A stretch of DNA of 64,000 nucleotides from Megalopta genalis (Eukaryota; Arthropoda; Insecta; Hymenoptera; Halictidae): positions 9,030,532 through 9,094,531 of the forward strand of contig NC_135027.1 in the NCBI RefSeq assembly GCF_051020955.1. The letters run 5' to 3'. Made by a program: the position numbers and the translations under genes. Under the pieces are notes generated by a model, which was given only the letters and a program-made list of their open reading frames with translations, did no database searches and was not told the origin of the DNA. How positions within the stretch are numbered: the stretch's first letter is position 1; each line of letters begins with the position of its first letter. This document shows positions 14,101-23,583 of the stretch, in pieces.

Positions 14101-14220
14101 CTCAAGTATTTGAAGCTAAATCATTTGTTTCGCATGGATTTGAAGCTCAATCTTATACTTCGCATTGATTTGAAGCTAAATCGTGTGTTTCGAATGAATG
14201 TGAAGCTAACTCGTTTTTTC
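8111..14220. repeat. Zone 2a: array with occasional single-base phase shifts
   Basis: This stretch has regular A-E monomers with many D variants ending cttcca and E variants ending gctagta. The 30-bp phase changes by one base near 8858 (loss), 10075 (loss, in cgttttttcgcatgc), 11210 (loss), 12870 (gain), 13110 (gain) and 14215 (loss). The minus decapeptide frame is open in blocks between these points, for example 8208-8885, 10066-11118 and 11907-12827. Stops in that frame come from tctcaagta near 9961 and 14101, gaaccttag near 9196 and 13396, and gtttaatcta near 9402. Part of 8.98-9.98 kb recurs at 14.59-15.2 kb and 17.8-20.3 kb. No unique gene is seen. Confidence 0.8.
10066..11118 (-). other. 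Minus-strand repeat reading frame, 350 codons
   Basis: This is a decapeptide frame in zone 2a. It ends where a one-base deletion in cgttttttcgcatgc shifts the frame (last residues ..SNACEKTS, then stop). The same deletion ends frames at 14206 and 20595 and again near 62572, so this frameshift allele has been copied with its flanks. No unique protein sequence is present. Confidence 0.25.
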
Positions 14221-14972
14221 GCATGCATTTGGAGCTATATCGTTTATATCGCAAGTATTTGAAGCTAAATCATTTGTTTCGCATGGATTAGAAGCTAACT
14301 CGCTTGTTTCGCTTCCAGTTGAAGCTATATCATTTATATCGCTAGTATTTGAAGTTAAATCATTTGTTTCGTATGGATTTGAAGATAAACCTTCTACTTC
14401 GTATTCCGTTGAAGACAAATCATGTGTTTCGCATGGTTTTGAAGCTAACTCGCTTGTTCCGCTTCCAGTTAAAGCTATATCGTTTATATCGCAAGTATTT
14501 GAAGCTAAATCATTTGTTTCGCATGGATTAGAAGCTAACTCGCTTGTTTCGCTTCCAGTTGAAGCTATATCATTTATATCGCTAGTATTTGAAGTTAAAT
14601 CTTTTGTTTCGCATGGATTTGAAGCTACACCTTCTACTTCGTATTCCTTTGAAGTCAAATCATGTGTTTCGCATGGATTTGAAGCTAACTCGCTTGTTTC
14701 GTTTCCAGTTAAAGCTAAATCTTTTATATCGCAAGTATTTGAAGCTAAATCATTTGTTTCGCATGGATTTGAAGCTAAACCTTCTACTTCGCCTTGCTTT
14801 GAACCTTAGTCATGTCTTTCGAATGAATGTGAAGCTAACTCGTTTGTATCGCATGCATTTGAACCTATATCGTTTATATCACATATATTTGAAGCTAAAT
14901 CATTTGTTTCGCATGCATTTGTAGCTAAAACTTCTACTCCGCATTGATTTAAATCTAAATCTCTTTTTTGGC

Positions 14973-16151
14973 ATGGATTTGAAACTAACTTGTTTGTTTC
15001 GCATGCAGTTTAATCTAAATCATTTATATCCCAGGTGTTTGAAGCAAAATCATATGTTTCGCTTGGACTTGAAGCCAAACCTTCTACTTCACATTGCTTG
15101 GAAGATAAATCATGTGTTTCACGTGGATTTGAAGCTAACTCGCTTGTTCCGCTTCCAGTTAAAGCTAAATCATTTATATCGCAAGTATTTGAAGGTAAAT
15201 CATTTGTTTCGCATGGATTTGAAGCAAAACCATCTTCTTCGCATTGATTTGAAGCTAAATCATGTGTTCCGAATGAATGTGAAGCTAACTGGTTTGTTTC
15301 GCATGCATTTGAAGCTATATCGTTTATGTCCCAAGTATTTGAAGCTAAATCATTTATTTCGCATGGATTTGAAGCTAAACCTTCTACTTCGCATTGATTT
15401 GAAGCTAACTCATGTGTTTCGAATGAACGTGAAGCTAACTCGTTTGTTTCGCATGTACTTGAATCTAAATCATTTATATCGCAAGTATTTGAAGCTAAAT
15501 TATTTGTTTCGCTTGGATTTGAAGCTAAACCTTCTACTTCGCATTGATTTGAAGCTAAATCATGTTTTTCGAATGACTGTGAAGCTAACTCGTTTGTTTC
15601 GCATGCATTTGAAGCTATATCGTTTATATCGCAAGTATTTGAAGCTAAATCATTTGTTTCGCATGGATTTGAAGCTAAAACTTGTACTCGGCATTGATTT
15701 GAATCTAAATCTCGTGTTTTGCATGGATTTGAATCTAACTTGTTTGTTTCGCATGCAGTTGAATCTAAATCATTTATATCCCAAGTATTTGAAGGAAAAT
15801 CATTTGTTTCGCATGGATTTGAAGCTAAACCTCCTACTTCGCGTCGCTTTGAAGATAAATCATGTGTTTCGCATGGATTTGAAGCTAACTCGCTTGTTTC
15901 ACTTCCAGTTGAAGCTAAATCATTCATACCGCAAGTGTTTGAAGCTAAATCATTTGTTTCGCATGGATTTGAAGCTAATCCCTCTACTTCGCGTTGCTTT
16001 GAAGATAAATCATGTGTTTCACATGGATTTGAAGCTAACTCGCTTGTTTCACTTCCAGTTGAAGCTAAATCATTTGTTTCGCATGGATTTGAAGCTAATC
16101 CTTCTACTTCGCGTTGCTTTGAAGATAAATCATGTGTTTCGCATAGATTAG
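14973..16151 (+). other. Longest plus-strand repeat reading frame (392 codons), probable shadow
   Basis: This frame reads a basic leucine-rich decapeptide of the LKLNHLFRMD type. It is the complement of the acidic minus frame and stays open only because it happens to avoid E monomers ending gctagta, which give a TAG in this frame. Elsewhere the array closes this frame every few hundred bases. It is listed only so the reader knows it exists; I do not support it as a gene. Confidence 0.15.
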
Positions 16152-17868
16152 AACCTAACTCGCTTGTTTCGCTTCCAGTAGAATCTAAATCATTTATATC
16201 GATAGTATTTGAAGGTAAATCATTTGTTTCGCATGGATTTGAAGCTAAACCTTCTAATTCGCATTGATTTGAATTTAAATCGTGTGCTTCGAATGACTTT
16301 GAAGCAAAATCATTTGTTTCGCATGGGTTTGAAGCTAAACCTTCTACTGCGCAATGCATGGAAGATAAATCATGTGTTTCGTGTGGATTTGAAGCTAACT
16401 CGTTTGTTTCGCATGCAGTTGAATCTAAATCACTTATATCGCATGTATTTGAAGCTAAATCACTTGTTTCGCATGGATTTGAAGCTAAACCTTCTATTTC
16501 GCATTTATTTGAAGCTAAATCATGTGTTTTGAATGAATGTGAAGCTAACTCGTTTGTTTCGCATGCATTTGAAGCTATATCGATTATATCGCAAGTATTT
16601 GAATCTAAATCATTTGTTTCGCATGGATTAGAAGCTAACTCGCTTGTTTCGCTTCCAGTTGAAGCTATATCATTTATATCGCTAGTATTTGAAGATAAAT
16701 CTTTTGTTTCGCATGGATTTGAAGATAAACCTTCTACTTCGCGTCGCTTTGAAGATAAATCATGTGTTTCGCATGGATTTGAAGCCAACTCGCTTGTTTC
16801 ACTTCCAGTTGAAGTTAAATCATTTATACCGCAAGTGTTTGAAGCTAAATCATTTGTTTCGCATGGATTTGAAGCTAATCCCTCCACTTCGCGTTGCTTT
16901 GAAGATAAATCATGTGTTTCGCTTGGATTTGAATCTAAACCTTCTCCTTCGCATTGATTTGAAGCTAAATCATGTGTTTCGAATGAATGTGAAGCTAACT
17001 CGTTTGTTTCGCATGCATTTGAAGCTATATCGTTTATATCGCAAGTATTTGAAGCTAAATCATTTGTTTCGCATGGATTAGAAGCTAACTCGCTTGTTTC
17101 GCTTCCAGTTGAAGCTATATCTTTTATATCGCTAGTATTTGAAGTTAAATCATTTGTTTCGCATGGATTTGAAGATAAACCTTCGACTTCGTATTCCTTT
17201 GAAGACAAATCATGTGTCTCGCATGGATTTGAAGCTAACTCGCTTGTTCCGCTTCCAGTTAAAGCTATATCATTTATATCGCAAGTATTTGAAGCCACAT
17301 CATTTGTTTCGCATGCAGTTGAATCTAAATCATTTATATCGCTAGTATTTGAAGTTAAATCATTTGTTTCGCATGGATTTGAAGATAAACCTTCTACTTC
17401 GTATTCCGTTGCAGACAAATCATGTGTTTCGCATGGTTTTGAAGCTAACTCGCTTGTTCCGCTTCCAGTTAAAGCTATATCGTTTATATGCCAAGTATTT
17501 GAAGCTAAATCATTTGTTTCGCAAGGATTTGCAGCTAAAACTTCTACTCGGCATTGATTTAATTCCAAATCTCGTGTTTTGCACGGATTTGAATCTAACT
17601 TGTTTGTTTCGCATGCAGTTGAATCTAAATCATTTATATCCCAAGTATTTGAAGCAAAATCATTTGTTTCGCGTGGATTTGAAGCTAAACCTTCTACTTC
17701 GCATTGATTTGAAGCTAAATCATGTGTTTCGAATGAATGTAAAGCTAACTCGTTTGTCTCGCTTCCAGTTGAAGATAAATCATTTATATCGCTAGTATTT
17801 GAAGTTAAATCTTTTGTTTCGCATGGATTTGAAGCTACACCTTCTACTTCGTATTCCTTTGAAGACAA
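15010..17868 (-). other. Longest minus-strand repeat reading frame (95 decapeptides), not a supported gene
   Basis: This is an open stretch of 952 codons on the minus strand. It consists wholly of the acidic decapeptide repeat with E-D-C-B-A order. It ends at a TAA (15010-15012) made by a gtttaatct variant of type E. The frame stays open upstream of 17868 to the next in-frame TAA at 18016-18018, so the apparent start (a TTG codon) is arbitrary. There is no signal peptide, membrane segment, unique domain or cap at either end, and no ribosome-binding or promoter context distinct from the repeat. Residues are rich in Asn, Ser, Glu, Asp, Thr and Cys. It could be a fragment of a decayed giant repetitive-protein gene, a silent satellite frame, or an internal exon of something larger. 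I favour the first two and cannot separate them from sequence alone. Confidence 0.35.
15718..16905. repeat. Segmental duplication, zone 2, left copy
   Basis: This copy matches 18178-19365 with an offset of 2,460 bp (82 monomers). Shared rare features are the cctcctacttcgcgtcgc B monomer, tcattcataccgcaagtg, gcatagattagaacctaac and gcaatgcatggaagata. Only scattered single-base differences were seen, for example gcttcgaatgac versus gtttcgaatgac near 16290/18750. Confidence 0.85.
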
Positions 17869-18015
17869 ATCATGTGTTTCGCATGGATTTGAAGATAACT
17901 CGATTGTTTCGTTTCCAGTTAAAGCTAAATCTTTTATATCGCAAGTATTTGAAGCTAAATCATTTGTTTCGCATGGATTTGAAGCTAAACCTTCTACTTC
18001 GCCTTGCTTTGAACC

Positions 18016-19728
18016 TTAGTCATGTCTTTCGAATGAATGTGAAGCTAACTCGTTTGTATCGCATGCATTTGAACCTATATCGTTTATATCACATGTATTT
18101 GAAGCTAAATCATTTGTTTCGCATGCATTTGTAGCTAAAACTTCTACTCCGCATTGATTTAAATCTAAATCTATTTTTTGGCATGGATTTGAAACTAACT
18201 TGTTTGTTTCGCATGCAGTTGAATCTAAATCATTTATATCCCAAGTATTTGAAGGAAAATCATTTGTTTCGCATGGATTTGAAGCTAAACCTCCTACTTC
18301 GCGTCGCTTTGAAGATAAATCATGTGTTTCGCATGGATTTGAAGCTAACTCGCTTGTTTCACTTCCAGTTGAAGCTAAATCATTCATACCGCAAGTGTTT
18401 GAAGCTAAATCATTTGTTTCGCATGGATTTGAAGCTAATCCCTCTACTTCGCGTTGCTTTGAAGATAAATCATGTGTTTCACATGGATTTGAAGCTAACT
18501 CGCTTGTTTCACTTCCAGTTGAAGCTAAATCATTTGTTTCGCATGGATTTGAAGCTAATCCTTCTACTTCGCGTTGCATTGAAGATAAATCATGTGTTTC
18601 GCATAGATTAGAACCTAACTCGCTTGTTTCGCTTCCAGTAGAATCTAAATCATTTATATCGATAGTATTTGAAGGTAAATCATTTGTTTCGCATGGATTT
18701 GAAGCTAAACCTTCTAATTCGCATTGATTTGAATTTAAATCGTGTGTTTCGAATGACTTTGAAGCAAAATCATTTGTTTCGCATGGGTTTGAAGCTAAAC
18801 CTTCTACTGCGCAATGCATGGAAGATAAATCATGTGTTTCGTGTGGATTTGAAGCTAACTCGTTTGTTTCGCATGCAGTTGAATCTAAATCACTTATATC
18901 GCATGTATTTGAAGCTAAATCACTTGTTTCGCATGGATTTGGAGCTAAACCTTCTATTTCGCATTTATTTGAAGCTAAATCATGTGTTTTGAATGAATGT
19001 GAAGCTAACTCGTTTGTTTCGCATGCATTTGAAGCTATATCGTTTATATCCCAAGTATTTGAATCTAAATCATTTGTTTCGCATGGATTAGAAGCTAACT
19101 CGCTTGTTTCGCTTCCAGTTGAAGCTATATCATTTATATCGCTAGTATTTGAAGATAAATCTTTTGTTTCGCATGGATTTGAAGATAAACCTTCTACTTC
19201 GCGTCGCTTTGAAGATAAATCATGTGTTTCGCATGGATTTGAAGCCAACTCGCTTGTTTCACTTCCAGTTGAAGTTAAATCATTTATACCGCAAGTGTTT
19301 GAAGCTAAATCATTTGTTTCGCATGGATTTGAAGCTAATCCCTCCACTTCGCGTTGCTTTGAAGCTAAATCATTTGTTTCGCAAGGATTTGCAGCTAAAA
19401 CTTCTACTCGGCATTGATTTAATTCCAAATCTCGTGTTTTGCACGGATTTGAATCTAACTTGTTTGTTTCGCATGCAGTTGAATCTAAATCATTTATATC
19501 CCAAGTATTTGAAGCAAAATCATTTGTTTCGCGTGGATTTGAAGCTAAACCTTCTACTTCGCATTGATTTGAAGCTAAATCATGTGTTTCGAATGAATGT
19601 AAAGCTAACTCGTTTGTCTCGCTTCCAGTTGAAGATAAATCATTTATATCGCTAGTATTTGAAGTTAAATCTTTTGTTTCGCATGGATTTGAAGCTACAC
19701 CTTCTACTTCGTATTCCTTTGAAGACAA
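18016..19728 (-). other. Minus-strand repeat reading frame upstream of 18016, 570 codons
   Basis: This lies in the same frame and phase as the stretch ending at 15010. The two are separated only by the TAA at 18016-18018, which comes from a gaaccttag variant of type C. The frame is open on to the TAA at 19930-19932. Its last residues before the stop (SHSFERHD) show that the stop falls inside an ordinary decapeptide. The content is nearly a rearranged copy of the neighbouring frame because of the 2,460-bp and 1,860-bp duplications. There is no independent sign of translation. Confidence 0.3.
18178..19365. repeat. Segmental duplication, zone 2, right copy
   Basis: This is the counterpart of 15718-16905. 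At about 19366 the match switches: 19366-19845 instead follows 17506-17985 with an offset of 1,860 bp (62 monomers). The right copy is therefore a recombinant whose junction lies inside a type C/A monomer. Both offsets are exact multiples of 30. Confidence 0.85.
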
Positions 19729-21395
19729 ATCATGTGTTTCGCATGGATTTGAAGATAACTCGATTGTTTCGTTTCCAGTTAAAGCTAAATCTTTTATATC
19801 GCAAGTATTTGAAGCTAAATCATTTGTTTCGCATGGATTTGTAGCTAAAACTTCTACTCCGCATTGATTTAAATCTAAATCTCTTTTTTGGCATGGATTT
19901 GAAACTAACTTGTTTGTTTCGCATGCAGTTTAATCTAAATCATTTATATCGCAGGTGTTTGAAGCAAAATCATATGTTTCGCTTGGACTTGAAGCCAAAC
20001 CATCTACTTCGCATTGCTTGGAAGATAAATCATGTGTTTCACGTGGATTTGAAGCTAACTCGCTTGTTCCGCTTCCAGTTAAAGCTAAATCATTTATATC
20101 GCAAGTATTTGAAGGTAAATCATTTGTTTCGCATGGATTTGAAGCTAAACCTTCTACTTCGCATTGATTTGAAGCTAAATCATGTGTTTCGAATGACTGT
20201 GAAGCTAACTCGTTTGTTTCGCATGAATTTGAAGCTATATCGTTTGTATCGCAAGTATTTGAAGGTAAATCATTTGTTTCGCATGGATTTGAAGCTAACT
20301 CGCATGTCTCGCTTCCAGTTGGAGCTAAGTAATTTATATCGCTAGTACTTGAAGCTAAATCATTTGTTTCGCATGGATTTGAAGCTAAACCTTCTACTTC
20401 GCATTGCTTGGAAGATAAATCATGTGTTTCGCGTGGATTCGAATCTAACTCGATTGATTCGCTTCCAGTTGAAGCTAAATCATTTATATCTCAAGTATTT
20501 GAAGCTAAATCATTTGTTTCGCATGGATTTGAAGCTCAATCTTATACTTCGCATTGATTTGAAGCTAAATCGTGTGTTTCGAATGAATGTGAAGCTAACT
20601 CGTTTTTTCGCATGCATTTGAAGCTATATCGTTTATATCGCAAGTATTTGAAGCTAAATCATTTGTTTCGCATGGATTAGAAGCTAACTCGCTTGTTTCG
20701 CTTCCAGTTGAAGCTATATCATTTATATCGCTAGTATTTGAAGTTAAATCATTTGTTTCGCATGGATTTGAAGATAAACCTTCTACTTCGTGTTCCTTTG
20801 AAGACAAATCATGTGTCTCGCATGGATTTGAAGCTAACTCGCTTATCCGCTTCCAGTTAAAGCTAAATCATTTATATCGCAAGTATTTGCAGCCAAATCA
20901 TTTGTTTCGCATGGATTTGAAGCTAAACCTCCTACTTCGCGTCGCTTTGAAGATAAATCATGTGTTTCGCATGGATTTGAAGCTAACTCGCTTGTTTCAC
21001 TTCCAGTTGAAGCTAAATCATTCATACCGCAAGTGTTTGAAGCTAAATCATTTGTTTCGCATGGATTTGAAGCTAATCCCTCTACTTCGCGTTGCTTTGA
21101 TGATAAATCATGTGTTTCACATGGATTTGAAGCTGACTCGCTTGTTTCACTTCCAGATGAAGCTAAATCATTTGTTTCGCATGGATTTGAAGCTAATCCT
21201 TCTACTTCGCGTTGCTTTGAAGATAAATCATGTGTTTCGCATAGATTAGAACCTAACTCGCTTGTTTCGTTTTCAGTTGAAGCTAAATCATTTGTATCGA
21301 TAGTACTTGAAGGTAAATCATTTGTTTCGCATGGGTTTGAAGCTAAACCTCCTACTTCGCATTGATTTGAATTTAAATCATGTGTTTCGAATGTC

Positions 21396-21425
21396 TGTGA
21401 AGCTAAATCATTTGTTTCGCATGGA
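21396..21425. repeat. Hybrid D/A monomer
   Basis: This monomer begins like type D (tgtgaagct after a C monomer) and ends like type A (aatcatttgtttcgcatgga). It deletes the rest of the D-E pair and leads straight into B at 21426. Near-identical hybrids occur near 24660, 25140, 29095, 35235 and in other segmental copies. It is direct evidence of exchange inside a monomer. Confidence 0.78.
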
Positions 21426-23313
21426 TTTGAAGCTAAACCTTCTACTGCGCAATGCATGGAAGATAAATCATGTGTTTCGTGTGGATTTGAAGCTAACTCG
21501 TTTGTTTCGCATGCAGTTGAAGCTATATCGTTTATATCGCAAGTACTTGAAGCTAAATCATTTGTTTCGCATGGATTTGAAGCTAACTCGCATGTTTCGC
21601 TTCCATTTGGAGCTATGTCATTTATATCGCTAGTATTTGAAGCTAAATCATTTGTTTCGCATCGATTTGAGGCTATACCTTCTACTTCGCATTGATTTGA
21701 AGCTAACTCATGTGTTTCGAATAAACGTGAAGCTAACTCGTTTGTTTCGCATGCAGTTGAATCTAAATCATTTATATCACAAGTATTTGTAGCTAAATTA
21801 TTTGTTTCGCATGGATTTGAAGCTACACCTTCTACTTCGCATTGATTTGAAGCTAAATCATGTGTTTCGAATGACTGTGAAGCTAAATCATTTGTTTCGC
21901 ATGGATTTGAATCTAAATCTTCTACTGCGCAATACAAGGAAGATAAATCACGAGATTCGCGTGGATTTGAAGCTAACTCGTTTGTTTCTCATGCAGTTGA
22001 ATCCAAATCATTTATATCGCATGTATTTGAAGCTAAATCATTTGTTTCTCTTGGATTTGAAGCTAAACCTTCTTCTTCGCATTGATTTGAAGCTAAATCT
22101 TTGTTTCGCATGGATTTGAAGCTAACTCGCATGTTTCGCTTCCAGTTGGAGCTATGCCATTTATATCGCAAGTATTTGATCTAAATCTTTTTTTACGCAT
22201 GGATTAGAAGCTAACTCACTTGTTTCGCTTCCAGTTGATCCTAAATCATTTATATCGCTAGTATTTGAAGGTAAATCATTTGTTTCGCATGGATTTGAAG
22301 CTAAATCTTCTACTTCGCATTGATTTGAAGCTAAATCATGTGTTTCGAATGACTGTGAAGCTAACTCGTCTGTTTCGCATGCATTTGAAGCTATATCATT
22401 TATATCGCTAGTATTTGAAGTTAAACGATTTGTTTCGCATGGATTTGAAGATAAACCGTCTACTTCGGATTCCTTTGAAGACAAATCATGTGTCTCGCAT
22501 GGATTTGAAGCTAACTCGCTTGTTCCGCTTCCAGTTAAAGCTAAATCATTTATATCGCAAGTATTTGAAGCAAAATCATTTGTTTCGCATGGATTTGAAG
22601 CTAACCCTTCTACTTCGCGTCGCTTTGAAGATAAATCATGTGTTTCGAATGAATGTGAAGCTAACTTGTTTGTTTTGCATGCAGTTGAAGCTATATCGTT
22701 TATATCGCAAGTACTTGAAGCTAAATCATTTGTTTTGCATGGATTTGAAGCTAACTCGCATGTTTCGCTTCCAGTTGAAGCTAAATCATTTATACCGCAA
22801 GTGTTTGAAGCTAAATCATTTGTTTCGCATGGATTTGAAGCTAATCCCTCTACTCCGCGTTGCTTTGAAGATATATCATGTGTTTCGCATGGATTTGAAG
22901 CAAACCCTTCTACTGCGCAATGCATGGAAGATAAATCATGTGTTTCGTGTGGATTTGAACCTAACTCGTATGTTTCGCATGCAGTTGAATCTAAATCATT
23001 TATATCGCAAGTATTTGAAGCAAAATCATTTGTTTCTCTTGGATTTGAAGCTAAACCTTCTACTTCGCGTTGCTTTGAAGCTAAATCATGTGTTTCGAAT
23101 GAATGTGAAGCTAACACGTTTGTTTAGCATGCATTTGAAGCTATATCGTTTATATCGCAAGTTCTTGAAGCTAAATCATTAGTTTCGCATGGAATAGAAG
23201 CTAACTCGCTTATTTCGCTTCTAGTTGAAGCTAAATCATTTATATCGCTAGTATTCGAAGGTAAATCATTTGTTTCGCATGGATATGAAGCTAAACCTTC
23301 TATTTCGCATTGA

Positions 23314-23493
23314 TTTGAAGCTAAATCATGTGTTTCGAATGAATGTGAAGCTAACTCGTTTGTTTCGCATGCATTTTAAGCTATATCGTTTATATCGCAA
23401 GTATTTGAAGCTAAATCATGTGTTTCGAATGACTGTGAAGCTAACTCGTTTGTTTCGCATGCATTTGAAGCTATGTCGTTTATATCGCAAGTA
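23314..23493. repeat. C-D-E followed by C-D-E: shortened higher-order units
   Basis: Monomers are C 23314-23343, D 23344-23373, E 23374-23403, then C 23404-23433, D 23434-23463, E 23464-23493. One A-B pair is missing between the two trimers. The first D ends attttaagc at its junction, a change also seen near 24390, 28820 and 34965. The same arrangement recurs at about 26590, 27740, 33890, 37150, 39465, 42250 and further copies. Confidence 0.85.
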
Positions 23494-23583
23494 TTTGAAT
23501 CTAAATCATTTGTTTCGCATGGATTAGAAGCTAACTCGCTTGTTTCGCTTCCAGTTGAAGCTATATCATTTATATCGCTAGTA
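23494..23583. repeat. A-D-E shortened unit
   Basis: A 23494-23523 (tttgaatctaaatc variant ending gcatgga), D 23524-23553 (ttagaagctaactcgc, ending cttcca) and E 23554-23583 (ending gctagta) stand without B and C. This trimer is frequent in zones 2-4 and commonly precedes an A-B-C-D-E unit with the gaagttaaa variant of A. Confidence 0.82.

Larger units (their letters stand above)
14221..20600. repeat. Zone 2b: about 6.4-kb block with no change of repeat phase
   Basis: From the cgttttttcgcatgc deletion near 14215 to the same kind of deletion near 20602, the monomers keep exactly the same columns, about 212 monomer lengths with no net indel that I can see. Base substitutions between monomers are common throughout. 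In the minus decapeptide frame I see only isolated stop codons here: TAA at 14806-14808, 15010-15012, 18016-18018 and 19930-19932, and TGA near 20491. This is the part of the array that most resembles a decayed coding region. It also contains an internal duplication (15718-16905 and 18178-19365). Confidence 0.82.

Noticed and set aside
14973..16151. Plus-strand leucine/arginine-rich protein (LKLNHLFRMD repeats)
   Set aside because: It is a complement shadow of the minus frame and is closed by TAG wherever an E monomer ends gctagta, which is a major variant throughout the window.
15010..19929. An intact giant minus-strand gene
   Set aside because: The frame is cut by in-frame TAA codons inside ordinary decapeptides, apparent starts are arbitrary TTG codons, no unique N- or C-terminal domain or signal peptide exists, and the same frame is frameshifted elsewhere in the array.
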